Source of the DNA: JBIQLO01 sp044464175
GTDB taxonomy: Bacteria; Planctomycetota; Phycisphaerae; Tepidisphaerales; Tepidisphaeraceae
Direction: 5' to 3'
DNA: 9,513 nucleotides
Assembly (NCBI GenBank): GCA_044464175.1
Contig: JBIQLO010000160.1
Coordinates: 1 to 9,513, forward strand
Of the stretch, positions 1 through 6,058 are shown piece by piece; the first letter of the stretch is position 1; each line of letters starts with the position of its first letter. The translations under genes were made by a program, and so were the position numbers. The notes below the pieces were generated by a model. The model was not told the DNA's origin and ran no database searches. It worked only from the letters and a program-made list of their open reading frames with translations.

Positions 1-194
1 GGTACACGGCCGACGCGAAGGAGGTGGGTCGGCTGGTGGATGGGTCGAAGTTCCAGATCGGGCTGCTGCTGCGGCCCACGCCGCTGACGGCGCTGCAGGA
101 GCTGGGCAAATCCAATGAGGTGATGCCGCAGAAGAGCACCTACTTCTTCCCGAAGCTGGCGACGGGGATGATGATGCACTCGCTGCGGCCCTGA
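1..194 (+). CDS. DUF1015-family protein, C-terminal end (partial)
   Basis: An open frame runs from the window edge (first whole codon at position 3) to a TGA at 192-194 and gives the last 63 residues of a protein. The tail contains RPTPLTALQELG followed by VMPQKSTYFFPKLATG. As I recall the family, this closely matches the characteristic C-terminus of DUF1015 proteins: a PT-x(n)-VMP-x-KST-x-F-x-PK-x-x-x-G ending that stops a few residues later. DUF1015 proteins are widespread, usually a little over 400 residues, and of unsettled biochemical role. About 85% of this gene would lie to the left of the window. Codon use is strongly G/C-ending (ctg, gcg, gtg, aag), as in typA and the secreted genes, so it belongs to the resident chromosome. 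It is convergent with the STAND-TPR gene, with about 200 bp between the stops. I see no hairpin followed by a T-run directly after the stop. Confidence 0.78.
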   Translation, partial: YTADAKEVGRLVDGSKFQIGLLLRPTPLTALQELGKSNEVMPQKSTYFFPKLATGMMMHSLRP

Positions 195-216
195 TTGCGG
201 CGGGGGGGGGATTTAC

Positions 217-241
217 CGCGGAGACGCGGAGAACGCAGAGA
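217..241 (+). repeat. Short tandem motif, three units of cgcRgaga
   Basis: Two exact copies of cgcggaga (217-224 and 225-232) are followed after one base by the variant cgcagaga (234-241). Motifs of this kind, with chained 'acgcggaga/acgcagaga' words, are familiar as dispersed extragenic words in many environmental and PVC genomes. That is general recollection and was not checked here. No coding potential is seen. Confidence 0.5.
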
Positions 242-258
242 AGGCAATTCAGGATTGG

Positions 259-371
259 TTGTCACAGATGGGGCACGGATGGGTTTGATTTTTTTGCGGC
301 AGGGGCACCGCGCTTGTGCGGGGGATTTGCTGGCGCTCTCATTTTGATGAATGATTTCCGTCCCCTTGGGT
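259..371 (+). repeat. Left copy of a ~113-bp inverted repeat flanking the STAND-TPR gene
   Basis: The left end contains cacagatggggcacggatg (263-281) and the right end contains ccgtccccttgggt (358-371). Both words occur in reverse complement on the other side of the STAND-TPR gene (2739-2757 and 2648-2661). The distance from outer to inner edge is almost the same in both copies, 113 against 114 bp. Extended by eye, the outer end matches at 22 of 23 positions (259-281) and the inner end at 19 of 21 (351-371). The middle is diverged and only weakly alignable. The matching ends and equal spacing indicate two copies of one element, not two chance matches. Confidence 0.7.
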
Positions 372-393
372 TTTCCCGTCGCCTTGGGTTTCC
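358..393 (+). repeat. Two tandem 18-bp units at the 3' end of the STAND-TPR gene
   Basis: Units 358-375 and 376-393 share ccgtc-n-ccttgggttt and differ at only 2 of 18 positions. The first unit is the inner end of the left flanking repeat, so the second looks like a local duplication of that end. The second unit stops 3 bp before the STAND-TPR stop codon (397-399), so the repeat directly abuts the coding region. Confidence 0.65.
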
Positions 394-396
394 CAT

Positions 397-2616
397 TCAC
401 ATTTTCGAGAGCCGATCGATTTGAGATTGCATTTCCATCGCCCGCTTCTGATTTCCAAGTCTTGCAAACGAATCGCGGGCTTTTGCCGTGAACTCTTTCG
501 CTGCCGGGAGATTTCCACGAATCCTCATGAGATTGGCGAGATTGAGATAGTCACTTGCCATGCCTTGGATTCGGCCCAAATTTTCTTCAATCGCTAGCGA
601 CTTACGGTACATCCGTTCGGCCCCATCCAAATCGCCGCGGGCTTTCATCACGATCCCTAGATTACCATAAGCGATCGCCCTACCCTCAGGGCGCCCAAGC
701 TTCTCGCTCATCACCAATAATTTGCGAGACAATTCTTCAGCAGCGTCCCATTCTTCTCTCTTAATCATAATAACGCCAAGATTGCCGTAGGCGCTGGCCA
801 TGTTTTGATAATTACCAGTTTTCTCACTGATAGCGAGAGCCTTACGCTGCATTGTTTCTGCCTCTGCGAGATTTCCACATTGTTGCATGACGTGACCAAG
901 GTTAATGTAGTCGGCTGCCATAAGTTCGAATAACTCGTGCTGTTCCTCTATCACAATCGCTCTACGGTACATAACTGCGGCATTAGCATAGTCACCGCGA
1001 GCTTGCATAATATTGCCCAAGTTGCCTATGTTGGCTGCTATACCCGAGGGACGCTTGAGTTTTTCCTCAATGGAGAATCCTCTTTGGAAAAGTGTCTCCG
1101 CCTCATTCAATTTCCCTTGGATAGCTAGGACATTGCCGAGAGCAGTACAAGAAGAGGCAATACCTTCAGGGGATTTCTTTCGTTCCGCAATTTGCAGCCC
1201 TTTTTTGAATATTTTTTCAGCCTCCGGCAACCGTCCGTGAATCAGCTCTATTTGACCGAGGATTTCATATAAAACGGGTTGTTCGTCGGCGGTTCGCCTC
1301 GTCACAGATAAGGCCTGATTAGCGAGGACTTGGATTTCTTCAAAGAGACCTAATTTCATCAGGATATTTGCAGACTCTTCGATTACACATTTTACAAATG
1401 CAAACTCGCCTTCAGCGGCTCGCACGTGACAAGGAAGCTGACGTGCGGCCAAGCTATTCGGAGGGAGTGAGATTAGTAGTTTGCGATATGCATTGATGGC
1501 TCTTATATGATATTGTTTAATATCCTGCTTCGAAATGTTAGATAAAATACAATCCCGTAGAATCGCATGATAGACTCGACGGCCTCCTGATTCATCGCGC
1601 AAAAGCGGTCCGAGAAAACGATCGGCGACGAGGGCCATACGTTGGACGGAGTTGAGCCCGCTCACTTCTTCAACACAGGCATCCGGTACTGCTACTTCTA
1701 GTACGGCGTATGCTTGGAATAGTTGAATCGCCAATTCGCCGTTATTTCCTGATTGTCCTCCACGTTGAATTTGTTTCCATTGCACGGCAGCCAAGGCGGA
1801 TGGACTTGGTTCGCTGGGTAATTGATTCGGCAAGACGCCGGAAGCTAGTAGCTCAATGGCCGCAACGACAGCGTAGGGGTGACGGTGATAGCGCGCAAGG
1901 ACAGATTTTAAATTACTGGGTGTCATGCGGGTTTCGGGCGCGCGAACGTTGACTAGTTCTTCAAAACCTTCAAGGTCGAGGACGTCAAGGCCAGTCTGTG
2001 GAATGCGCTCCACGTTTTTTAGCCCACAAAAGAGGTCGCTGTCAGCGAGCACGTCGTCGGGTCGCTGGGCAAAGACCAGTTTAATTTTCGGTGGAAGGTG
2101 ACGGACTATGATCGCCCAATCCTGATCCGATTTCTCGCATAGATATTTTTCCGGATCAATAATGAAAACCGCTCTCCCGTCAACAGGCATTTTTTCAGAA
2201 ATGCGTTCAAGAGCGTTCAGGAATTGCTCGCGGACGTTGCGTTGCGGATTTCGGCGTAAGGACACCGTGAGATCGCCAACTTTTATTATATTCAGCAGGC
2301 TGCGCCATTGTTCAAGCCGGCGAGGCGTTGGCTCGAAGGAACCTTCTTTGATGTTCGCCGCTTCGTAGGCTTGGTCCATTAGAAGAGCCAACACAGACTC
2401 AACGGCGTCGGATGATGTCACTTCTTCCCGCACCGTACCACATTTCAGATCAGGGATTTCAGAAGCAAGGGTCATAAGGTGATTCAGCAGCATGGTTTTC
2501 CCCATACCTGGCTGGCCAACAACCAGGATGGCGGAACCTCGTGGGTTGCGTAGTTCGACTTTATACTGCTCAAGCTCGATCTGACGGCCGAAGAATGGGG
2601 AAGTGTCGCGGCTCAT
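397..2616 (-). CDS. STAND-type P-loop NTPase with seven C-terminal TPR units
   Basis: The protein has 739 residues counted from the ATG at 2614-2616. An FFGRQIELE entry motif (residues 8-16) precedes a Walker A, GQPGMGKT (34-41). A Walker B-like AVFIID lies near 149-154, and a LVFAQRP strand (180-186) ends in a sensor-type arginine. Residues of roughly 330-400, ending VYHAILRDCIL, look like the winged helix that follows the nucleotide-binding core in NB-ARC/STAND proteins. The C-terminus holds seven TPR units. Such proteins usually act as switches: a ligand bound by the repeats opens the NTPase module and drives oligomerisation. Members act in bacterial transcription control, signalling and phage defence. 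I see no TIR, nuclease, protease, DNA-binding or membrane segment at the N-terminus, so the output is unknown. The longer frame to 2730 is rejected because its extra 38 residues come from the flanking repeat. Base composition is clearly lower in GC than the neighbours (about 40% in 1321-1380 against 72% in 3481-3540). Confidence 0.85.
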   Translation of the reverse strand: MSRDTSPFFGRQIELEQYKVELRNPRGSAILVVGQPGMGKTMLLNHLMTLASEIPDLKCGTVREEVTSSDAVESVLALLMDQAYEAANIKEGSFEPTPRRLEQWRSLLNIIKVGDLTVSLRRNPQRNVREQFLNALERISEKMPVDGRAVFIIDPEKYLCEKSDQDWAIIVRHLPPKIKLVFAQRPDDVLADSDLFCGLKNVERIPQTGLDVLDLEGFEELVNVRAPETRMTPSNLKSVLARYHRHPYAVVAAIELLASGVLPNQLPSEPSPSALAAVQWKQIQRGGQSGNNGELAIQLFQAYAVLEVAVPDACVEEVSGLNSVQRMALVADRFLGPLLRDESGGRRVYHAILRDCILSNISKQDIKQYHIRAINAYRKLLISLPPNSLAARQLPCHVRAAEGEFAFVKCVIEESANILMKLGLFEEIQVLANQALSVTRRTADEQPVLYEILGQIELIHGRLPEAEKIFKKGLQIAERKKSPEGIASSCTALGNVLAIQGKLNEAETLFQRGFSIEEKLKRPSGIAANIGNLGNIMQARGDYANAAVMYRRAIVIEEQHELFELMAADYINLGHVMQQCGNLAEAETMQRKALAISEKTGNYQNMASAYGNLGVIMIKREEWDAAEELSRKLLVMSEKLGRPEGRAIAYGNLGIVMKARGDLDGAERMYRKSLAIEENLGRIQGMASDYLNLANLMRIRGNLPAAKEFTAKARDSFARLGNQKRAMEMQSQIDRLSKM
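436..1275 (-). repeat. Seven contiguous 120-bp coding units (40-residue TPRs)
   Basis: Residues 448-727 of the STAND protein split into seven units of exactly 40 residues with no insertion or deletion. Most share the pattern YxNLGxxMxxxGxLxxAExxxxxxLxIxEKLGRxxGxA. A 12-residue tail follows. Units 3 to 6 are the most alike; the first and last are more diverged. A 40-residue spacing is longer than the canonical 34-residue TPR and matches the kinesin-light-chain/NB-ARC-associated type, which stacks into a superhelical binding surface. The units differ substantially in sequence, so they look like old duplications under length constraint and not a recent expansion. Confidence 0.85.
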
Positions 2617-2624
2617 AGATGCGC

Positions 2625-2653
2625 AATATATTAAATCCGGAAGGGAGACCCAA
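2625..2653 (-). promoter_or_regulatory. Candidate promoter of the STAND-TPR gene
   Basis: On the minus strand a TTGGGT (2648-2653) is followed 17 bp later by TATATT (2625-2630), which matches the -10 consensus at 5 of 6 positions. The -35 match is poor (3 of 6). Only 8 bases separate the -10 box from the ATG, so a transcript starting about 7 bases downstream would be nearly leaderless, and no Shine-Dalgarno sequence precedes the ATG. The -35 element lies inside the conserved inner end of the right flanking repeat. Confidence 0.4.
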
Positions 2654-2761
2654 GGGGACGGGAATCGTTTCCGCTCGAAGGGCCAATACGTACCTCCACA
2701 CGGGCCACGACGGCTCGCGCCACGGAACAATCGGCGCTCATCCGTGCCCCATCTGTGGCAA
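2648..2761 (-). repeat. Right copy of the ~113-bp inverted repeat
   Basis: This is the reverse-oriented partner of 259-371. The 19-bp word at 2739-2757 is an exact reverse complement of 263-281, and the 14-bp word at 2648-2661 is an exact reverse complement of 358-371. The spacing between the two words is nearly identical in both copies. It lies just upstream of the STAND-TPR start and in the upstream region of typA. Confidence 0.7.
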
Positions 2762-2784
2762 ATTCAGCCAGCGGGCGGGGAGGG

Positions 2785-2806
2785 CAGCCGGGGGGCGAAC
2801 CGGCTG
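2785..2806. repeat. Perfect 7-bp palindromic hairpin upstream of typA
   Basis: The arms cagccgg (2785-2791) and ccggctg (2800-2806) pair perfectly around an 8-base loop. No T-run follows on either strand, so it is not a standard terminator. It ends 12 bp before the TATAAAT box and covers the position where a -35 element would sit. It could therefore be an operator, but a chance palindrome in GC-rich DNA is also possible. Confidence 0.35.
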
Positions 2807-2818
2807 GGCGGGGTGGCG

Positions 2819-2825
2819 TATAAAT
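2819..2825 (+). promoter_or_regulatory. Possible typA -10 box
   Basis: TATAAAT stands out in an otherwise GC-rich region about 100 bp upstream of typA. The sequence at the matching -35 position (around 2796-2801) does not resemble TTGACA, so this is only a weak promoter candidate. Confidence 0.25.
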
Positions 2826-2927
2826 TATCTGTCGGCTGTTGTGTCTCGGCGGGTGCGGCGGTATTCTTGACGCCCCCCACGACTTCCGTTCGTGTGCCAG
2901 GACTGACCTTTGACCCCCTTTGAACGT

Positions 2928-4781
2928 ATGAATAGTGTGAGAAACGACATTCGGAATGTGGCGATTATCGCCCACGTTGACCATGGGAAGACGACGCTTC
3001 TGGACGCCCTGCTGCGCCAGTCGGGCAACTTCCGCCAGTCGCAGGTGCAGCAGGACACCATCCTCGACTCCAACCCGCTGGAGCGGGAGCGGGGGATCAC
3101 CATCCTCTCCAAGAACTGCTCGGTGATTTACAGGACCCCCGAGGGGGAGGAGATCAAGCTGAATCTGATCGACACGCCGGGCCACGCCGACTTCGGCGGG
3201 GAGGTGGAGCGCGTGCTGGGGATGGCCGACGGGGCGTTTTTGCTGGTGGACGCGGCCGAGGGGCCGATGCCGCAGACGCGGTTTGTGTTGAAAAAGGCGT
3301 TTCAGCACGAATTGCGCCCGATCGTCATCATCAACAAGATCGACCGGCCGGACGCCCGGCTGGATGAGGTGCTCAACGAGGTGTTTGACCTGTTCGTGGA
3401 GTTGGGGGCGGATGATGAGGCGCTGGATTTTCCGGTGCTCTATGCCAGCGGGCGGGATGGGATCGCCTCCTGGAGCGCGGAGGAGCGGGGGACGGACATC
3501 CGGCCGGTGTTCGAGGCGCTGCTCAAGCATGTGCCGGCCCCGCACGGGGACCCCAACGCCTCGCTGCAGGTGCAGATCACCAGCATCCAGTACAACGATT
3601 ACGTGGGCCGGATCGGGGTGGGGCGGATTTACAACGGGACGATCAAGAGCGGGCAGCAGGTGAAGGTCTGCCGGCGCGATGGGACGCAGGTGGCGTGCCG
3701 GCTGCTGCAGGTGCAGGTGTTTGACGGGCTGGGGCGCAAGGATGTGGAGGAGGCCTCGGCCGGGGACATCGTGGCGCTGGTGGGGCTGGAGACGGTGGAC
3801 ATCGGGGACAGCATCTGCGATCCGGTGAACCCCCAGCCGCTGGAAGCGCAGGAGATCGAGCCGCCGACGCTGACGATGCTGTTCACGGTCAATGACTCGC
3901 CGTTTGTCGGGCGGGATGGGAAATACCTGACGACGCGCAACCTGCGCGAGCGGCTGATGAAGGAACTGGAGTCGAACGTCGCCTTGAAGGTGGAGGAGAG
4001 CGGGGACAAGGGAACGTTCCAGGTGTCGGGGCGCGGGCTGCTGCACCTGGGGATTTTGATCGAGAACATGCGCCGCGAGGGGTATGAAATGTCCATCGGC
4101 AAGCCGCACGTCATCTACCACAAGGATGCCGAAGGCAACCTGCTGGAGCCGATCGAATACCTGGTCGTGGATGTGCCGGAAAAGAACATGGGCGGCGTGA
4201 TGGAACTGGTGGGCAACCGCCGGGGCGAGCTGGTCCGCATGGACAACCGCAACGGGCAGGTGCATCTGGAATTCACCATCCCCGCCCGCGGCCTGATCGG
4301 CCTGCGCACGCGCATCCTAACCGCCACGGCCGGCGAGGCGATCATGCACCACAATTTCCACGAATATGCGCCCATGCGCGGGGAGATTCCCTCGCGGACC
4401 AACGGGGTGATGGTGCAGAACGAGGCCGGGATGGCCAACAACTACGCCCTGAACACGCTTCAGGAACGGGGCGTCATGTTCGTCGAGCACAACGACCCGG
4501 TCTATGAGGGCATGCTCGTCGGCGAACACTGCCGCGAGGACGACATCGTCGTCAATTCCACCAAGCTGAAGAAGCTCAGCAACATGCGCACCACCAGCCG
4601 GGATGAGAACATCATTCTCGAACCGGCCCGGAAAATGTCCCTCGAGCAGGCTTTGGAATACATCGAGGAGGATGAGCTGGTCGAAGTGACCCCCGGCGCC
4701 ATCCGCCTGCGCAAACAAATCCTCAACGAGAACGAGCGCAAGCGGGCACAGAAGAAATCGGCGCAGGTGGTGGAGGCGTAA
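2928..4781 (+). CDS. typA: TypA/BipA ribosome-associated translational GTPase
   Basis: The protein has 617 residues from the ATG at 2928, a usual length for TypA/BipA. These EF-G-like GTPases bind the 70S ribosome and support 50S assembly and growth under cold or other stress. All G motifs are visible: AHVDHGKTT (15-23), switch I with DSNPLERERGITI (47-59), DTPGHADF (82-89), NKID (136-139) and a YASGRDGI stretch in the G5 position. EF-Tu-like and EF-G-like domains follow. The conserved C-terminal domain that sets TypA apart from EF-G and LepA is present, with RTTSRDENIILEPARKMSLE near residue 560. An upstream TTG at 2910 would add six residues. I prefer the ATG because MNSVRNDIRNVAII matches the compact N-terminus of relatives. 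Neither start has a strong Shine-Dalgarno sequence. It ends 2 bp from a convergent gene. Confidence 0.95.
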   Translation: MNSVRNDIRNVAIIAHVDHGKTTLLDALLRQSGNFRQSQVQQDTILDSNPLERERGITILSKNCSVIYRTPEGEEIKLNLIDTPGHADFGGEVERVLGMADGAFLLVDAAEGPMPQTRFVLKKAFQHELRPIVIINKIDRPDARLDEVLNEVFDLFVELGADDEALDFPVLYASGRDGIASWSAEERGTDIRPVFEALLKHVPAPHGDPNASLQVQITSIQYNDYVGRIGVGRIYNGTIKSGQQVKVCRRDGTQVACRLLQVQVFDGLGRKDVEEASAGDIVALVGLETVDIGDSICDPVNPQPLEAQEIEPPTLTMLFTVNDSPFVGRDGKYLTTRNLRERLMKELESNVALKVEESGDKGTFQVSGRGLLHLGILIENMRREGYEMSIGKPHVIYHKDAEGNLLEPIEYLVVDVPEKNMGGVMELVGNRRGELVRMDNRNGQVHLEFTIPARGLIGLRTRILTATAGEAIMHHNFHEYAPMRGEIPSRTNGVMVQNEAGMANNYALNTLQERGVMFVEHNDPVYEGMLVGEHCREDDIVVNSTKLKKLSNMRTTSRDENIILEPARKMSLEQALEYIEEDELVEVTPGAIRLRKQILNENERKRAQKKSAQVVEA

Positions 4782-4783
4782 AG

Positions 4784-5236
4784 CTACTTCGGCTCATAGC
4801 TCCCCGGCACGGTCTGGAAGGGGATGGCGATGCGGTTCCAGCCGTTGATCATGACGATGGCAAGGGTCAGGTAGGTCAGCTCCTCTTCGCTGAAATGCTT
4901 GCGGGTTTCTTCGTAGAATTCATCGGTGATGTGGTTCTGGGAGATCAGGGTCAGCGCCTCGCACCAGGCCAGGGCGGCGCGTTCGCGGTCGCTGAAGAAG
5001 GGGGTCTCCCGCCAGGCGGAGAGGGTGTATAGCCGCTGCTCGGTTTCGCCGGCCTTGCGGGCGTCCTTGGTGTGCATGTCCAGGCAGAAGGCGCAGCCGT
5101 TGATCTGGGAGGCGCGGGTCTTGACCAGTTCCAGCAGGGAATGCTCAAGCGGCCCGCTGCGCACGGCCACTTCCACGCCGCCAAAGGCTTTGAGCAGGTG
5201 GGGGGCGGCCTTCATATAGTCAATTCGCTGTTCCAT
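4784..5236 (-). CDS. Carboxymuconolactone decarboxylase/AhpD-family protein
   Basis: This 150-residue all-helical-type protein carries the CMD/AhpD core. ELVKTRASQINGCAFC leads into a CxxC-x3-H signature (C48, C51, H55), followed by helices ending in FFSDRERAALAWCEALT. In AhpD the two cysteines plus the histidine form a thiol-redox active site for peroxide reduction. Many stand-alone family members with this motif are probable antioxidant enzymes of unknown partner, so a specific substrate cannot be named. I chose the ATG at 5234-5236 because AAGGAG (5243-5248 on the plus strand as ctcctt) precedes it by 6 bases. A TTG at 5261-5263 would add nine residues of non-family sequence. It lies 51 bp downstream of the LamG gene on the same strand and may be co-transcribed. 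Its stop faces the typA stop across 2 bp. Confidence 0.88.
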   Translation of the reverse strand: MEQRIDYMKAAPHLLKAFGGVEVAVRSGPLEHSLLELVKTRASQINGCAFCLDMHTKDARKAGETEQRLYTLSAWRETPFFSDRERAALAWCEALTLISQNHITDEFYEETRKHFSEEELTYLTLAIVMINGWNRIAIPFQTVPGSYEPK

Positions 5237-5242
5237 GAGAGA

Positions 5243-5248
5243 CTCCTT
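5243..5248 (-). promoter_or_regulatory. Ribosome binding site fixing the CMD gene start
   Basis: AAGGAG on the minus strand lies 6 bases before the ATG at 5236. It supports that start over the upstream TTG, which has no comparable site. Confidence 0.75.
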
Positions 5249-5287
5249 GGGTTGGATGGGCAAGGATAGGCAGGGCGGGAACGATCA

Positions 5288-6058
5288 TCAAGGGGGGGTG
5301 GCGCTCGCGGAGCGGCCCTGCCGGTAGATCCACTGGATCTCCTCGACGCTGAGGGGGCGGTCCAGCACCATCAACTCATCCAGCAGATAGCGCATCTTTC
5401 CCTTGTCGCCGATGAAAATCTGCCCCGGTTTGCCATCGGCCTGGGCGAACCAGGGATCGTCGCCGCGGGCCGGCGGGCGTCCATCGAGGGAAAATTCCAG
5501 CGACTGCGGCCGCCAGTTCATCACCAGCAGATGCCATTGCCCCGGTTTCCAGTCGAGCGAGCCGCCCTGACGGACGCTCAGGTGCTCCTTGCCGGCCTGG
5601 GCGTAGGCGTAAACCATGTCGCCGCGCCTGGGCTTTTGCATCCGCCCCATGCGCCCGATCATGAGCGTCCGGCCCCGGTCGTTGATGCGCAGGGGAAACA
5701 GGTAGGGTTCATCGGGCCCGCGCGGCTCCCAGTTCCACGGCGCAATCCAGAGGGCCACCGCGCCGGTTTTGGAGAGGTTCAGGTTGCCGGCCGCAGTGAA
5801 GCTTAGATCGGTGTTGAGCATGGCCTGCCCGAACAATCCCGGCTTCAACTCTACCTTGAGCTTGGGATCGCGCGGGCGGGGATCGCCGGCGGCCAGGTCC
5901 GCCTGGAGCGGGCGCTGGTCGAAGCTGACGTAGAGCGTGATGGCGCTGTTGAAGCGCTCAAGGGTCGGATTGGCCGGGCCGGGGCGCGTGGCGGGCGGGG
6001 CGGCCCAAGCCGCCGCCGACATCGCCATCGCCACGCCAAAAGCGAGTCGCAGGCGCAT
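5288..6058 (-). CDS. Secreted LamG/concanavalin A-fold protein
   Basis: The protein has 256 residues. Its N-terminus, MRLRLAFGVAMAMSAAAWA, is a signal peptide with a likely cleavage after AWA (residue 19). The rest reads as one Laminin_G_3/concanavalin A-like beta-sandwich. It opens with ITLYVSFDQ, has the usual KTGAVALWIAPWNW strand and the PGQWHLLVMNWRPQSLEFSLDG pair of strands, then IFIGDKG. It closes with LLDELMVLDRPLSVEEIQWIYRQG, the classic LamG ending in which a DE pair precedes 'L..EEI..IY..G'. Such domains usually bind carbohydrate or protein, and no catalytic residues are evident. The ATG at 6056-6058 shares its A with the TGA of the upstream gene (TGATG) and has GAAGGAGG 6 bases before it, so translation is probably coupled. 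The preceding GTG at 6059-6061 would add one residue. It is likely exported with the upstream protein and may act on the same polymer. Confidence 0.85.
   Translation of the reverse strand: MRLRLAFGVAMAMSAAAWAAPPATRPGPANPTLERFNSAITLYVSFDQRPLQADLAAGDPRPRDPKLKVELKPGLFGQAMLNTDLSFTAAGNLNLSKTGAVALWIAPWNWEPRGPDEPYLFPLRINDRGRTLMIGRMGRMQKPRRGDMVYAYAQAGKEHLSVRQGGSLDWKPGQWHLLVMNWRPQSLEFSLDGRPPARGDDPWFAQADGKPGQIFIGDKGKMRYLLDELMVLDRPLSVEEIQWIYRQGRSASATPP

Larger units (their letters stand above)
195..396. other. Convergent intergenic region made of short repeat motifs
   Basis: This 202-bp stretch lies between the DUF1015 stop and the STAND-TPR stop. It begins with a run of nine G (202-210), followed by a short tandem motif (217-241). 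A 19-bp motif at 263-281 recurs inverted at 2739-2757. A T7 run lies at 287-293, and two tandem 18-bp units occupy 358-393. I see no convincing gene. The 86-codon minus-strand frame ending at 140 runs antisense into the DUF1015 tail and is written out of the repeat units. No clear rho-independent terminator serves either gene. Confidence 0.7.
2617..2927. other. Divergent intergenic region between STAND-TPR and typA
   Basis: These 311 bp separate two divergently transcribed genes. The left part holds the candidate STAND promoter and the right flanking repeat. The middle holds a GC-rich hairpin (2785-2806), and a TATAAAT box lies at 2819-2825. The remaining stretch up to the typA start is featureless apart from a TTGACG at 2867-2872 that has no good -10 partner. 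Short plus-strand frames here (2603-2923, 2619-2870) are translations of the repeat and do not look like proteins. Confidence 0.6.

Noticed and set aside
297..330. A possible terminator near the T7 run in the left intergenic region
   Set aside because: The T-run at 287-293 precedes the weak ccgc/gcgg hairpin on the plus strand, so it is in the wrong order for the DUF1015 transcript. On the minus strand it becomes an A-run.
140..400. An 86-codon minus-strand frame with a GKPKxTGKPKGT repeat
   Set aside because: The peptide repeat is simply the translation of the tandem 18-bp units, and the frame runs antisense into the DUF1015 tail.
2617..2730. A 38-residue N-terminal extension of the STAND protein
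   Set aside because: The extension is translated from the flanking repeat. The residues do not resemble a protein domain, and the family-typical FFGRxxEL start follows the ATG at 2616 closely.
2867..2895. A TTGACG -35 box for typA
   Set aside because: The sequence 17 bp downstream (tcgtgt) does not resemble a -10 element.
2631..4265. A 544-codon minus-strand open frame opposite typA
   Set aside because: It is a mirror of typA codon bias, rich in H, P, R and L, with no recognisable domain. It also starts inside typA and ends inside the repeat.
4782..4801. A possible bidirectional terminator between typA and the CMD gene (agcta / tagct)
   Set aside because: The stem is only 5 bp with a 10-base loop, is not GC-rich, lies inside the CMD coding end and has no T-run on either side.
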